The notes below the pieces were generated by a model, which saw nothing but the letters and a program-made list of their open reading frames with translations, was not told the DNA's origin and did not search any database. This document shows, piece after piece, positions 30,067 to 40,300 of a stretch of 64,000 nucleotides of DNA. Every line of letters begins with the position of its first letter. Position 1 is the first letter of the stretch. Location: positions 62,001 to 126,000 of the forward strand of contig JALSRN010000048.1 in the NCBI GenBank assembly GCA_026984735.1. The letters are read 5' to 3'. Source of the DNA: Sedimenticola sp. (GTDB taxonomy: Bacteria > Pseudomonadota > Gammaproteobacteria > Chromatiales > Chromatiaceae). Both the position numbers and the translations under genes were made by a program.

Positions 30067-31275
30067 TCAATCCGCCTGGCGGCGCAGAAAAGCGGGGATG
30101 TCCAGATAATCCAGGTCCGGCTTCTCCGCCGGCTGGGCCGCCCCTCCGCCGGCCATGCGGCGCTTCTCCTGTTGCCGCCGGATGGCGGTGGGAATCTCCA
30201 TCTCGGCATAGGGATCCTTTTTGGCGGCGGCCGGCGCCTCTTCCCCCTTCTCTTCCGCAGTCACGGGGCGCGGCGGCGGAACCACTTCCATCTCCGGCCG
30301 GTTCACCTTCACCACCTCTTCCTCGCCGAGGCCGGTGGCCACCACGGTGACCCGCAATTCGTCGTGCATCTCCGGATCGATGACGGTGCCCACCACCACG
30401 GTGGCGTCCTCGCGGGCAAACTCCTTGATGGTGGTGCCCACCTCGTCGAATTCGCCGATGGCCAGATCCAGGCCAGCGGTGATGTTGACCAGGATTCCCT
30501 TGGCGCCGGCCAGGTGGAAATCGTCCAGCAGCGGGCAGTTGACCGCCGCTTCGGCCGCCTTACGGGCGCGGTCTTCGCCGATGGCGGCGCCCGAGCCCAT
30601 CATGGCCATACCCATCTCCGCCATGACAGTGCGCACGTCGGCGAAGTCCACGTTGATCAGGCCGGGCCGGGTGATGAGCTCGGCGATGCCCTGCACGGCG
30701 TTGAGCAGCACGTCGTTCGCCGCCTTGAAGGCATCCAGCAGAGAGGTGGCCTTGCCCAGCACCGCCAATAGCTTCTCATTGGGAATGGTGATGAGCGAAT
30801 CGACGTGCTTGCCCAGCTCCTCGATGCCCGCCTCCGCCACCTTCATCCGCTTGTCGCCCTCGAAGGGAAAGGGCTTGGTGACCACCGCCACGGTGAGCGC
30901 CCCGAGTTCCTTGGCCACCTCGGCCACCACCGGCGCTGCGCCCGTTCCGGTGCCGCCTCCCATGCCGGCGGTGATGAAGACCATGTCGGAACCCTGGAGC
31001 GCCTCGGCGATGCGCTCCTTGTCCTCCATGGCCGCCTGATGACCGATCTGCGGGTTGGCGCCGGCCCCCAGCCCCTTGGTGAGGTTGGAGCCGATCTGCA
31101 GCGTGGTTTTCACCTCGGAGCTGCTGAGCGCCTGCGCGTCGGTGTTGGCGCAGATGAATTCCACCCCCTCGATGTTGGCACGCAGCATGTGGTTGACGGC
31201 GTTGCCGCCGCCGCCTCCCACGCCGATGACTTTGATCACTGCGTTCTGGCTGTCCACATCCACCAATTCAAACAT
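30067..31275 (-). CDS. ftsZ: cell division GTPase FtsZ
   Basis: Tubulin-like GTPase that forms the Z ring. 402 residues. Tubulin signature GGGTGTG at 106-112, N-terminal [14 protein letters not shown]7-loop [10 protein letters not shown]. The conserved C-terminal peptide [15 protein letters not shown] binds FtsA and ZipA. A strong GGAGGTCAAGAAG precedes ATG 31275. It follows ftsA after 66 bases and is the last gene of the dcw cluster, with a hairpin behind it. Confidence 0.99.
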   Translation of the reverse strand: MFELVDVDSQNAVIKVIGVGGGGGNAVNHMLRANIEGVEFICANTDAQALSSSEVKTTLQIGSNLTKGLGAGANPQIGHQAAMEDKERIAEALQGSDMVFITAGMGGGTGTGAAPVVAEVAKELGALTVAVVTKPFPFEGDKRMKVAEAGIEELGKHVDSLITIPNEKLLAVLGKATSLLDAFKAANDVLLNAVQGIAELITRPGLINVDFADVRTVMAEMGMAMMGSGAAIGEDRARKAAEAAVNCPLLDDFHLAGAKGILVNITAGLDLAIGEFDEVGTTIKEFAREDATVVVGTVIDPEMHDELRVTVVATGLGEEEVVKVNRPEMEVVPPPRPVTAEEKGEEAPAAAKKDPYAEMEIPTAIRRQQEKRRMAGGGAAQPAEKPDLDYLDIPAFLRRQAD

Positions 31276-31341
31276 CTTCTTGACCTCCTGATTGCACTCT
31301 GCGTCGCGGTCCCTGCGGGCCCGCCCCGTTTATGAAAAACC

Positions 31342-32568
31342 TCAAAAATTACCCTGAAACCAACTCTTCATCCGCTCCCAGGTCGTCCTGAGCATCCCTT
31401 TGCGTTCGCGCGGCACGCGGACGCCGCTGTTCTGCTGGCCGAACAGCAAGAGCCCCACCCCCGTGGCGTGAATGGGGTTGCGCACCACGTCCGCCAGGCC
31501 GGTGACGTAGCGGGGCACCCCCAGCCGCACCGGCATGTGAAACACCTCTTCCGCCAGATCCACCAGCCCCTCCATCTTGGAGCTGCCGCCGGTGAGCACG
31601 ATGCCGCCGGCCACCACGCTCTCGAAACCGGAACGGCGCAGTTCGTCCTGCACCAAGCCCAGCAGCTCTTCGTAACGAGGCTCCACCACCTCCGCCAGCG
31701 TCTGGCGCGACATGCGCCGCGGCGGGCGGTCGCCGATGCTCGGCACTTCGATGGTCTCTTCCGCCGCCGGCAGCTTGCTCAGGGCGCAGGCGTACTTGAG
31801 CTTGATCTCCTCGGCGTGGTGGGTGGGCGTGCGCAGCGCCACGGCGATGTCGTTGGTCACCTGATCGCCGGCGATGGGGATCACCGCGGTGTGGCGCACC
31901 GAGCCCCCGGCGAAGACGGCGATGTCGGTGGTGCCGCCGCCGATGTCCACCAGGCAGACGCCCAGCTCCTTCTCTTCCTCGTCCAACACCGAGTAGCTCG
32001 AGGCAATCTGTTCGAGAATCAGGTCCTGTACCTCGAGGCCGCAACGACGCACGCACTTGATGATGTTCTGCGCCGCGCTCACCGCGCCGGTGACCATGTG
32101 CACCTGCACCTCGAGACGCACGCCGGACATGCCCACCGGGTCGTGGATCCCCTCCTGGCCGTCGATGACGAACTCCTGGGGCAGGATGTGGAGAATGCGC
32201 TGATCCGCCGGAATGGGCACCGCCCGCGCCGCATCGATCACCCGCTCCACGTCGGTGGGCGACACCTCGCCGTCGTTGATGCCCACGATGCCGTGGGAGT
32301 TGAGACTGGAGACGTGGCTGCCGGCGATCCCGGCATAGACCGATTCGATCTCCACGCCGGACATCAATTCGGCCTCCTCCACGGCGCGCTGGATCGACTG
32401 CACCGTGGATTCGATGTTGACCACCACGCCCTTCTTGAGCCCGTGAGAGGGGTGGGTGCCGATGCCGATGATCTCGATCTCGCCGTCCACCTTCACCTCG
32501 CCGACGATGGCCACCACCTTGGAGGTGCCGATGTCCAGTCCCACGATGATGTTCGTCTCTTTGCGCAT
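31342..32568 (-). CDS. ftsA: cell division protein FtsA
   Basis: Actin-like ATPase that tethers FtsZ to the membrane. 408 residues. Actin-fold phosphate loops are visible (IVGLDIGTSKVVAIVG near the N-terminus, CLVDIGGGTTDIAVF, GGIVLTGGSSKMEG). The C-terminal amphipathic helix RTTWERMKSWFQGNF is the membrane-targeting sequence. ATG 32568 starts 2 bases after the ftsQ stop. Confidence 0.98.
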   Translation of the reverse strand: MRKETNIIVGLDIGTSKVVAIVGEVKVDGEIEIIGIGTHPSHGLKKGVVVNIESTVQSIQRAVEEAELMSGVEIESVYAGIAGSHVSSLNSHGIVGINDGEVSPTDVERVIDAARAVPIPADQRILHILPQEFVIDGQEGIHDPVGMSGVRLEVQVHMVTGAVSAAQNIIKCVRRCGLEVQDLILEQIASSYSVLDEEEKELGVCLVDIGGGTTDIAVFAGGSVRHTAVIPIAGDQVTNDIAVALRTPTHHAEEIKLKYACALSKLPAAEETIEVPSIGDRPPRRMSRQTLAEVVEPRYEELLGLVQDELRRSGFESVVAGGIVLTGGSSKMEGLVDLAEEVFHMPVRLGVPRYVTGLADVVRNPIHATGVGLLLFGQQNSGVRVPRERKGMLRTTWERMKSWFQGNF

Positions 32569-32570
32569 GG

Positions 32571-33314
32571 TCAGCCCTTCTCCTGCGATCGCCAGGCCAC
32601 GGCGAAGCCCTGTTCGTACCTCAGATCGATGCGTCGCGGCTTGCGCGCCGCCCTTCCCAGCAAGGGATAGACGTCCAGAAGCCGGTCGATCCGGTAGCGC
32701 CACTGCTCCCGGCCCACCACCACCAACAGGCCGTCGGCCAGCCGCAGCCGCCACTCTCCACGGGGGTCGAGAGCCACTTGTCGGATCTCCAGCCCCCTGC
32801 CTCGAAAGCCTTCACGCACCCGGCGATAGAAATCGAGCACCCGTCCTGCCTTGCCCTCCGGACCGCGGAAGCGGAGCCGCGGGCCGCGCCATCCCCCCTT
32901 AGCCGGATAGAAGACCTCGCCGGCTTCGTTCACCAACCCACGCTCGTTCCATCGCGCCACCGGTACCTGCTCGGTCACCTTCACTTCGAGACGATCGGGC
33001 CAGACCCGGCGCACGGCGACCGCCGCCACCCAGGGCAGCCGCAAGGCGGCGTGGCGCACCTTCTCCAAATCCACGGAAAAGAAGCCGCCGTCCACCGCCC
33101 CGGCAAGCGCTCTCCGCAGCGCCGCCCGCTCCAGGTGGCGGAAGCGGCCCTCCACCCGGATGGTGCGCAGCGGCAGGGTTCCCGGTTCCGTGAGATGGCG
33201 CACCGCCAACACCGCCGCCACGGCCAGGGCCGCGAAAAAGAGGAGGGCGACCAGCGCCGGGGCCCCTGCCCGCGCGGCGCGGGAGCCGCCTCCGTTCTTT
33301 CTTCTCGCGCTCAC
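32571..33314 (-). CDS. ftsQ: cell division protein FtsQ
   Basis: Bitopic divisome protein linking early and late division proteins. 247 residues from GTG 33314, which overlaps the ddl stop (GTGA), with GAGGGAGGC directly upstream. A short cytoplasmic basic N-terminus and a membrane span (about 18-38) are followed by a POTRA domain (LRTIRVEGRFRHLERAALRRAL) and the beta domain ending in EQGFAVAW. Confidence 0.94.
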   Translation of the reverse strand: MSARRKNGGGSRAARAGAPALVALLFFAALAVAAVLAVRHLTEPGTLPLRTIRVEGRFRHLERAALRRALAGAVDGGFFSVDLEKVRHAALRLPWVAAVAVRRVWPDRLEVKVTEQVPVARWNERGLVNEAGEVFYPAKGGWRGPRLRFRGPEGKAGRVLDFYRRVREGFRGRGLEIRQVALDPRGEWRLRLADGLLVVVGREQWRYRIDRLLDVYPLLGRAARKPRRIDLRYEQGFAVAWRSQEKG

Positions 33315-34243
33315 GCCTCCCTCTCCAAGGTCGTCTCCAGAATGCGCCAGACCAGCTCTTCGAAATCGATGCCGGCATGCCGCGCCGCCATGGGCACCAG
33401 GCTGTGGCTGGTCATGCCGGGCACGGTGTTCACCTCGATGAGCCAGGCCTGTCCCCCCTCGTCCACCATCAGGTCCACCCGGCCCCATCCCGAAGCGCCC
33501 ACCGCCTGGAAGGCGCGCAGCGCCAGCTCCCGCAAGGCGCTCTCCTCCGCCGGCGGCAGGCCGCAAGGCAGGTGGTAGGCGGTGTCCTCCGCCCGATACT
33601 TGGCTTCGTAGTCGTAGAAGGGACGCGGCGTCTCCAGACGGATGGGCGGGAGGGGTTCGCTGCCGAGAACGGCCACCGTGTATTCCGCTCCCTCCACGTA
33701 GCGCTCCGCCATGATGCAGCGGTCGTACTGGCGCGCGGCGACCCAGGCCGACCGCAGGTCGGCGGCCCCGCCCACCCGGCTCATGCCGATGCTGGAACCC
33801 TCACGCGCCGGCTTCACCATCAGAGGAAAGCCGAGGGCGCCGGCGAGCTCCAGCCCCTGCTCATCTTCCAACAACAGGAATTCGGGAGTGGGCAGCCCCA
33901 TGCCGCGCCACAACCGTTTGGTCGCCACCTTGTCCATGGCCACCGCCGAGCCGAGCACGCCGCTGCCGGTGTAGGGAATGCCGAGCGTCTCCAGCAACCC
34001 CTGAACGGTGCCGTCCTCCCCGCCCCGGCCGTGCAGCATGATGAAGGCGCGGTCGAAGCCTCCGCTCTCCAGCACTGCGCAGATGTCGGCGCCCACGTCC
34101 ACCTCGGTCACTTCCACCCCCCGCGTCCGCAGAGCCGCGGCCACCGCCGCGCCGCCCTTCAGCGACACTTCGCGTTCCGCCGAGCGCCCCCCGTAGAGCA
34201 GGGCCACGCGGCCGAAATCCGCCGGGCTGCGACGACGATTCAT
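33311..34243 (-). CDS. ddl: D-alanine--D-alanine ligase
   Basis: ATP-grasp ligase that makes D-Ala-D-Ala for peptidoglycan. 310 residues. Typical motifs: VALLYGGRSAEREVSLKGG, LHGRGGEDGTVQG, YTGSGVLGSAVAMDK, VKPAREGSSIGMSRV and IEVNTVPGMTSHSLVP. ATG 34243 overlaps the murB stop by 4 bases (ATGA). Its own stop overlaps the ftsQ GTG. It is the DdlB-type gene of the dcw cluster. Confidence 0.97.
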   Translation of the reverse strand: MNRRRSPADFGRVALLYGGRSAEREVSLKGGAAVAAALRTRGVEVTEVDVGADICAVLESGGFDRAFIMLHGRGGEDGTVQGLLETLGIPYTGSGVLGSAVAMDKVATKRLWRGMGLPTPEFLLLEDEQGLELAGALGFPLMVKPAREGSSIGMSRVGGAADLRSAWVAARQYDRCIMAERYVEGAEYTVAVLGSEPLPPIRLETPRPFYDYEAKYRAEDTAYHLPCGLPPAEESALRELALRAFQAVGASGWGRVDLMVDEGGQAWLIEVNTVPGMTSHSLVPMAARHAGIDFEELVWRILETTLEREA

Positions 34244-35139
34244 GCCGGTTCTCCCACGATGTGCACCTCGGGCTTCAGAGCGACGCCGAAACGTTCGGCC
34301 ACCACCTCTTGGACGTGCCGGATCAGCGCCTCGATGTCGTCCGCGGTGGCGCCCCCCCGGTTGACGATGAAATTGGCGTGCTTGGACGATATCTGAGCGC
34401 CCCCCCGCACCATTCCCTTGAGGCCCGCGGCCTCGATGAGGCGCGCCGCGTGATCGCCCGGCGGATTGCGGAAGGTGGAGCCGGCGCTTGGTTCGCCCAC
34501 CGGCTGCGATTGGTTGCGCCGTTCCAGCAGCTGCTGGATCCGACGCCGCTCCTCTTCGATGTCGCCCCTCTCCAGTTGCAGCTCGCAACCCACGAACCAC
34601 TCGTCCGGCGGCCCCTCCACCTGGCGGTAGCCCACCCGGTATTCATGGGGCAGGCGCCAGCGCAGCACGCCTTGCCGGTCCACGGTCTGCACCAACACCA
34701 CCCGCTCCCAGGTCTCGCCGCCGAAAGCGCCGGCGTTCATCGCCAGCGCTCCGCCCATGGTGCCTGGAATGCCGGCGAGGAAGGCGGCGCCGCAGAGTCC
34801 CGAGCGGGCCGCCCGGCGGGCCACCAGCGCACAAGGGGCGCCCGCCCCCACCCGCAAGCGGGCGCCTTCCAGTGGCTCGATGGCATCCAACCGGCCTTGG
34901 AGGGCGATCACCGTTCCCGGAAAGCCCCCCTCGCGCACCAGCAGGTTGCTGCCCAACCCGACCCACAACAAAGGCTCGTCCGCCGGTAGCGAGCGCAAAA
35001 AATCCGACAGGTCGGCCAGGTCCTCCGGCTGGAAATAGTGCTTCGCCGGTCCGCCCACCCGCCAGGTGGTGTGTTTCGACATGGGTTCGTCGTAGAGCAG
35101 CATGGTGCCCGCTTCCCGCGCCTCAGCGTTGCTTCTCAT
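34240..35139 (-). CDS. murB: UDP-N-acetylenolpyruvoylglucosamine reductase
   Basis: FAD-dependent reductase making UDP-MurNAc. 299 residues, type II-like compact form without the E. coli extra domain. Motifs: NTT-type start (MSKHTTWRVGGPA), VGLGSNLLVREGG, AFLAGIPGTMGGALAMNAGA, and GEPSAGSTFRNPPGD with the catalytic Ser. ATG 35139 follows AAAGGGAGGAAG. An unreported 55-codon frame ends inside its first codons, so translation may be coupled. Confidence 0.97.
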   Translation of the reverse strand: MRSNAEAREAGTMLLYDEPMSKHTTWRVGGPAKHYFQPEDLADLSDFLRSLPADEPLLWVGLGSNLLVREGGFPGTVIALQGRLDAIEPLEGARLRVGAGAPCALVARRAARSGLCGAAFLAGIPGTMGGALAMNAGAFGGETWERVVLVQTVDRQGVLRWRLPHEYRVGYRQVEGPPDEWFVGCELQLERGDIEEERRRIQQLLERRNQSQPVGEPSAGSTFRNPPGDHAARLIEAAGLKGMVRGGAQISSKHANFIVNRGGATADDIEALIRHVQEVVAERFGVALKPEVHIVGEPA

Positions 35140-35290
35140 CTCTCTTCCTCCCTTTCCGCAAGCCGATGGAGACCGCCCGTCGCGCCGGCCGCTCCTTCCG
35201 CACGCCGCAGCTCGCCGACAGCCCGCTGCTTCTGAGCGATTCTCCGCAGCCCATGTGCAGAAAACGCATCACCTCTTTTCGCCTGTTCAT
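35123..35290 (-). CDS. candidate small gene of 55 residues between murC and murB
   Basis: ATG 35290 overlaps the murC stop (ATGA) and has GGAGGAG 8 bases upstream, as good as any site in this cluster. The frame stays open for 55 codons, starts [20 protein letters not shown], and stops at TGA 35125-35123, 17 bases inside murB. It bridges the only sizeable gap in an otherwise overlapping run of genes. The product would be very basic (many Arg/Lys) with Cys15 and Cys28. Use of AGG/AGA codons is higher than in neighbours, so it may be a coupling leader rather than a protein with its own role. Confidence 0.4.
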   Translation of the reverse strand: MNRRKEVMRFLHMGCGESLRSSGLSASCGVRKERPARRAVSIGLRKGRKRDEKQR

Positions 35291-36714
35291 TCGCACCACT
35301 CCTCCGACAGCCGCTTGGCCAGGCCGCCGATGTCTCCCGCTCCCATCAGCAGCACCATGTCTCCCTCCCTCAGCAGGGCGCCCACCACCTCCGGCACCTC
35401 GTCCAGCTCTTCCACGAACACCGGATCCACCATGCCGCGCGCCCGCACCGCCCGGCTCAGGTCGCGTCCCCCAGCGTCCGGCAAGGGTTTCTCTCCAGCC
35501 GCGAACACTTCGGTCAGCACCAGCACGTCGGCCTGCGACAACACCCGCACGAAGTCCTCGAAGGCGTCGCGGGTGCGGGTGTAACGGTGCGGCTGGAAGA
35601 CCAGCATCAGCCGGCGGCCGGGCCAGCCTTGGCGCACCGCTTCCAGCGTGGCTTCGATCTCCCGCGGGTGATGACCGTAGTCGTCCACCAGGGAAAAGGC
35701 GACGCCCCCCCGGCGGCAGCCCTCCTTCACCTGGAAGCGGCGGCCGATGCCCTCGAATTTCTCCAGCGCCCGCTGGATCGCCCGGCGTTCCACGTCGAGC
35801 TCACGAGCCACGGCGATGGCGGCCAGGGCGTTCAGCACGTTGTGGCGTCCGGGCAGGTTGAGGGTGACCGGGAAGGGGTCGAAACCGAGCCCTTCCACGG
35901 TGAAAGAGGTGGTCTGGCCACGATGACGGATGGAGGCGGCGCGCAGATCGGCATCCTCTTCCGTTCCGTAGGTGAGGAACTGCCGGCTCACCCGCGGCAG
36001 CAACCGACGCACGCCGGGGTCGTCCGCGCAGAGGATGGCCAGACCGTAGAAAGGCAGGTGGTGAAGAAACTCCACGAAAGCGTCCTCCAGTCTGGAGAAG
36101 TCGCCCCCGTAGGTGCCCATGTGATCCCGGTCCACGTTGGTCACCACCGCCATCATGGGCTGCAGATAGAGGAAGGAGGCGTCGCTCTCGTCCGCCTCGG
36201 CGACCAGCACCTCCCCCCGACCGAGCCGCGCGTGGCTGCCGGCGGCGTTGAGGCGGCCGCCGATGACGAAAGTGGGGTCCAACCCGCCCTCGATGAGAAG
36301 GCTGGCCACCAGGCTGGTGGTGGTGGTCTTGCCATGAGTGCCGGCCACCGCCACGCCGTAGCGGAACCGCATCAGCTCGGCCAGCATCTCGGCGCGGGGA
36401 ACCACCGGAATGCGCGCCGCCTTGGCGGCGGCCACCTCGGGATTCTCGGCGGTGACCGCGCTGGAAATGACCACGGCGTCGGCCCCTTCCACGTTGGACG
36501 GCGCATGGCCGATGTGGATGGCCGCCCCCTGTTCGGCGAGGCGGCGGGTGGCGGCGTTCTCCGCCAGATCGGAGCCGCTGATCTCGTAGCCGAGATTGAG
36601 CATCACCTGGGCGATGCCGTTCATGCCGGCACCGCCGATGCCGACGAAATGGATCCGGCGCATGCGGCCCATGGCCTCGGCGGCGTGCACCCGGCCTCTC
36701 CGCAACCGTCTCAT
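35287..36714 (-). CDS. murC: UDP-N-acetylmuramate--L-alanine ligase
   Basis: Adds L-Ala to UDP-MurNAc. 475 residues from ATG 36714, which overlaps the murG stop (ATGA). An in-frame ATG 14 codons later ([14 protein letters not shown]) is an alternative start. Motifs: [18 protein letters not shown] loop [11 protein letters not shown], and [14 protein letters not shown] in the C-terminal domain. Confidence 0.97.
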   Translation of the reverse strand: MRRLRRGRVHAAEAMGRMRRIHFVGIGGAGMNGIAQVMLNLGYEISGSDLAENAATRRLAEQGAAIHIGHAPSNVEGADAVVISSAVTAENPEVAAAKAARIPVVPRAEMLAELMRFRYGVAVAGTHGKTTTTSLVASLLIEGGLDPTFVIGGRLNAAGSHARLGRGEVLVAEADESDASFLYLQPMMAVVTNVDRDHMGTYGGDFSRLEDAFVEFLHHLPFYGLAILCADDPGVRRLLPRVSRQFLTYGTEEDADLRAASIRHRGQTTSFTVEGLGFDPFPVTLNLPGRHNVLNALAAIAVARELDVERRAIQRALEKFEGIGRRFQVKEGCRRGGVAFSLVDDYGHHPREIEATLEAVRQGWPGRRLMLVFQPHRYTRTRDAFEDFVRVLSQADVLVLTEVFAAGEKPLPDAGGRDLSRAVRARGMVDPVFVEELDEVPEVVGALLREGDMVLLMGAGDIGGLAKRLSEEWCE

Positions 36715-37778
36715 GCCGCCACCTCCACGCACTGGTCCGCCACCCGCCGGGCGGCGTCGGGCCGTCCCAGGGCCCGGGCCCGCCGCGCCATCTCCAACAG
36801 CAGGGCAGGATCGGCCAGCAGCTCCTCGATGAGGGCCGTCCCCTTTCCCGCTTCCAGCTCCCCCTGCGGCAGCAGCCGGGCCGCGCCCCACTCCACCAGG
36901 AACTCGGCGTTGCGCGTCTGATGATCGTCCACCGCATGGGGATAGGGCACCAGCACCGAAGCCACCCCCACCACCGCCAGTTCCGAGACGGTGAGGGCGC
37001 CGGCCCGGCAGATCACCAGATCGGCCCAACCGTAGGCTTCGGCCATGTCGTCGATGAACTCGGTAACCTGCGCCTCCATGCCGGCCTCGGCGTAAGCGGC
37101 GCGCGCCGCCTCGGCCTTGCCCCGCCCCGCTTGGTGGCGCACCTCCATGGGCCGGCCCGCCGCCGCCAGCTCGCCCGCCAATCGTTCGTTGAGCGCCTGA
37201 GCGCCCAGCGAGCCGCCCAGCACCAGAATCCTCACGGGACCCGAACGCCCCTGCAGGCGCTCTTCGGGCGGCGGCACCCGAAGCAGCTCCCGACGTACCG
37301 GATTGCCGGTGGCCGTGGCGCCCACCGCCTCCGGAAAGCTGCCCGGAAAAGCCTCCAGCACCCGTCGCGCCAGCCTCGCCAGCCAGCGATTAGCCATACC
37401 GGGGATCCTGTTCTGCTCGTGAATCACCAGAGGAATGCCGCGCAACCAGCTGGCCACCCCTCCGGGCGCGGTGACGAACCCGCCCATCCCCAGCACCACC
37501 TGGGGCCGCAACCGGCCGAGAATGCGCCACGCCTGGAACACCGCCCGGAGCAGATGGAGCGGCGCCAGCAGTGCGGCGAAGGCGCCCTGCCCCCGCAGCC
37601 GCCGCGCCACGACGACCTCCAAGGGAAAGCCCGCGGCCGGCACGGCGCGCGATTCGAAACTGTCGGGGGTTCCCATCCACTCCACCTCCCAGCCGCGCTC
37701 CCGCAGCTCGCCGGCCACCGCCAGGGCAGGAAAAACGTGGCCGCCGGTGCCCCCGGCCATGATCAGGATGCGCGCCAT
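36711..37778 (-). CDS. murG: UDP-GlcNAc:lipid I glycosyltransferase MurG
   Basis: Peripheral inner-membrane GT28 enzyme that converts lipid I to lipid II. 355 residues. N-terminal [14 protein letters not shown], then [15 protein letters not shown], the donor-site region [13 protein letters not shown], and [15 protein letters not shown] near the C-terminus. ATG 37778 lies 16 bases inside ftsW. Confidence 0.97.
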   Translation of the reverse strand: MARILIMAGGTGGHVFPALAVAGELRERGWEVEWMGTPDSFESRAVPAAGFPLEVVVARRLRGQGAFAALLAPLHLLRAVFQAWRILGRLRPQVVLGMGGFVTAPGGVASWLRGIPLVIHEQNRIPGMANRWLARLARRVLEAFPGSFPEAVGATATGNPVRRELLRVPPPEERLQGRSGPVRILVLGGSLGAQALNERLAGELAAAGRPMEVRHQAGRGKAEAARAAYAEAGMEAQVTEFIDDMAEAYGWADLVICRAGALTVSELAVVGVASVLVPYPHAVDDHQTRNAEFLVEWGAARLLPQGELEAGKGTALIEELLADPALLLEMARRARALGRPDAARRVADQCVEVAA

Positions 37779-38938
37779 GGCAGCCCCCCCGGCGAATCGT
37801 CGCCGGTACAGTTCTCCCAGTGGATGCGCAGCAGCACGCCCACCGCAAGACAGCTCACGATGAGGCTGTTGCTGCCGTAGCTGATGAACGGCAGGGTCAA
37901 CCCCTTGGTGGGCAGCAGGCCCACGTTGACGCCGATGTTGACGAAGGCCTGCATGCCGAGCCACAGACCGATGCCCCATGCCACGTGGGCCGCATAGCCG
38001 CGACCCGCCGCCTCCGCCACGGCGCCGATGGAGAAGGCGCGCCACACCAGCACGGCAAACAACAGGATGACCGCCACGGTGCCCACCAGCCCGAACTCCT
38101 CGCCGATCACCGCCATGATGAAATCGGTGTGGGCCTCGGGCAGGTAGAACTGTTTCTGGATGCCGTTCCCCAGCCCCACGCCGGCCCACTCTCCCCGACC
38201 GAAGGCGATGAGTGCCTGGGTGAGCTGGTAGCCCGAGCCCAGGGGATCGGACCAGGGATCGAGAAAGGAGGTGACCCGGGCGAGGCGGTAGGGCGAGGTG
38301 ATCACGAGCAGTGCGCCGCCTATCGACACCAGCAGGAAGAGCACGCCGAACTGCCACAGGGGCGCACCGCCCAGAAAGAGCATGCCCATCACCGTGGCCA
38401 GCAGCACGGCGGTGGTGCCGAAATCGGGTTGGGCCATGAGCAGCATGGCGGCCAGCACCACAAGCATCACCGGCTTCACCACCCCCCAAAGGGTGTGGGC
38501 CACCTCCACCTTGCGCCGCATCAGATAGCCGGCCATGTAGAAGATGAGAAACAGCTTCATGAACTCCGAGGTCTGCAGGTTGAAGCCGCCCACCGCGATC
38601 CAGCGGGTGGCGCCGTTCACTGTCTTGCCCACACCGGGAATCAGCACCAGCACCAGCAGAGCGATGCCGAGAAAATAGAGCGCGGGACTGGCGCGCTCGA
38701 TCCACCGCACCGGAATCTGCAAAACCGCCAGAGCGCCGGCCGCGCCCAGCGCAAGCGCCACCAGATGCTTGTCGAGGTAGGCGAACGGCCGACCGTGGGC
38801 GGCGCCGAGATGGAGCGAGGCGGAGCCCACCATCACCACCCCCAGCCCCGCCAGCGCCAGCACGTCCAGCAGCAGCCACCAGTCCACCCCCGCGGGAAGA
38901 CCGCCCAGGCTCTTCGATCGGCAGGCGACGGCGCTCAC
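37763..38938 (-). CDS. ftsW: peptidoglycan glycosyltransferase FtsW
   Basis: SEDS-family septal peptidoglycan polymerase, partner of FtsI. 391 residues from GTG 38938, which overlaps the murD stop (GTGA). About ten membrane spans. SEDS motifs: ATRWIAVGGFNLQTSEFMK, AQPDFGTTAV and GLLPTKGLTLPFISYGSNS. The position in the cluster supports FtsW rather than RodA. Confidence 0.96.
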   Translation of the reverse strand: MSAVACRSKSLGGLPAGVDWWLLLDVLALAGLGVVMVGSASLHLGAAHGRPFAYLDKHLVALALGAAGALAVLQIPVRWIERASPALYFLGIALLVLVLIPGVGKTVNGATRWIAVGGFNLQTSEFMKLFLIFYMAGYLMRRKVEVAHTLWGVVKPVMLVVLAAMLLMAQPDFGTTAVLLATVMGMLFLGGAPLWQFGVLFLLVSIGGALLVITSPYRLARVTSFLDPWSDPLGSGYQLTQALIAFGRGEWAGVGLGNGIQKQFYLPEAHTDFIMAVIGEEFGLVGTVAVILLFAVLVWRAFSIGAVAEAAGRGYAAHVAWGIGLWLGMQAFVNIGVNVGLLPTKGLTLPFISYGSNSLIVSCLAVGVLLRIHWENCTGDDSPGGLPWRAS

Positions 38939-40299
38939 CTCTTCAACTCCTCCACGCAGCGGCGGAACACCTCCCCGCGATGCTCGAACCCCCGGAACAT
39001 GTCGAAACTGGCGCAAGCGGGAGAGAGCAGCACCCGGTCTCCCGGCTGCGCCAAGGCGGCCGCCTCGGCCACCGCCTCCGCCATGTCGGCGGCCTTCACC
39101 ATGGGAACCGTCCCCTCGAGCGCCTCGGCGATGCGGTCGGCGTCCTCGCCGATCAGCACCAGCGCCCGGGCGTGAGCCTCCACCGCCGGCGCCAGCTCGG
39201 TGAAGTCGGCCCTCTTGCCTTGCCCTCCGGCGATGAGCACGGTGCGCCCCTTGGCCGCGGCCAGCCCCTCGAGCGCCGCCACGGTGGCGCCCGGATTGGT
39301 GCCCTTGGAGTCGTCGTACCACTCCACCCCGCCGACGTTACCGAGATATTCGGTGCGGTGAGGCAGCCCCGGAAACTCGCGCAAGGCGGCGGCCATCGCC
39401 TCCAGCGGCAGCTCCAGGGCGCTGCCCATGGCCAGCGCGGCCAGGGCGTTGGCGAGGTTGTGCCGGCCCCGCATGCGCACTTCGTCCGCCGCCAGCAGCG
39501 TCTCGTCACCGCGGCAGAGCCAGGAGCGGCCGCCCGCCCGGCGAAGGCCGAAAACCGTTTCCGACGAGGGTTCCCCCAACGTGAAGGAGAGGGTCTCTCC
39601 TTCACGCGCCATGGCCACCACGCGGGGGTCGTCGAGGTTGCAGATCCCCACCTCCGCCTGGCGGTAGATGCGCGCCTTGGCGGCGGCATAGGCGTCGAGA
39701 GAGGGATAGCGGTCCATGTGGTCGGCGCTGACATTGAGCACCGCCGCCACCGCGGCGCTCAGGCTCTCGGTGGTCTCGAGCTGAAAGCTGGAGAGCTCCA
39801 CGACGAAAAGATCGGCATGCCGCTGCAACAGATCGAGCACCGGCTCGCCCAGATTGCCTCCCACGGCGGCCTTCAACCCCGCGGCGGCGGCCATGCGCCC
39901 CAAAAGAGTGGTGACGGTGCTCTTGCCGTTGGAGCCGGTGATGGCCGCCACCGGCCGCTCCACCGCGCGCGCGAAGAGCTCCACGTCGCCCACCACCGGC
40001 ACGCCCCGCGCCTGGGCCGCCTCCACCTCCGGCGTGGAGAGGGGAACGCCGGGGCTCACCACCACCAGCTCGGCCTGGGCGAACGCCTCGGCCGCGAAAC
40101 CGCCGAGAAAGAGTCCCACGTCGGGCAACTCCCGGCGCAACGGCTCCAGGCCGGGGGGATCCCGCCGACTGTCGGTGACCGCCACCGTCCAGCCCCTCGC
40201 GGCGAGCCAACGGGCGGTGGAGAGACCGCTGGCGCCCAGCCCCACCACCAGGGCGCGCCCCGCGCGGCTCACCGAATCAATTGCCGTCGCCGCTCCCAT
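38935..40299 (-). CDS. murD: UDP-N-acetylmuramoyl-L-alanine--D-glutamate ligase
   Basis: Adds D-Glu to the muropeptide. 454 residues. N-terminal VVGLGASGLSTARWLA, ATP loop ITGSNGKSTVTTLLG, NVSADHMDRY, and YDDSKGTNPGAT in the C-terminal domain. ATG 40299 is 1 base beyond the mraY stop. Confidence 0.97.
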   Translation of the reverse strand: MGAATAIDSVSRAGRALVVGLGASGLSTARWLAARGWTVAVTDSRRDPPGLEPLRRELPDVGLFLGGFAAEAFAQAELVVVSPGVPLSTPEVEAAQARGVPVVGDVELFARAVERPVAAITGSNGKSTVTTLLGRMAAAAGLKAAVGGNLGEPVLDLLQRHADLFVVELSSFQLETTESLSAAVAAVLNVSADHMDRYPSLDAYAAAKARIYRQAEVGICNLDDPRVVAMAREGETLSFTLGEPSSETVFGLRRAGGRSWLCRGDETLLAADEVRMRGRHNLANALAALAMGSALELPLEAMAAALREFPGLPHRTEYLGNVGGVEWYDDSKGTNPGATVAALEGLAAAKGRTVLIAGGQGKRADFTELAPAVEAHARALVLIGEDADRIAEALEGTVPMVKAADMAEAVAEAAALAQPGDRVLLSPACASFDMFRGFEHRGEVFRRCVEELKR

Positions 40300-40300
40300 C

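Noticed and set aside
36711-38879. Long minus-strand frame joining murG with sequence out of frame in ftsW
   Set aside because: Only the part from ATG 37778 is MurG. The upstream extension is a shadow of ftsW.
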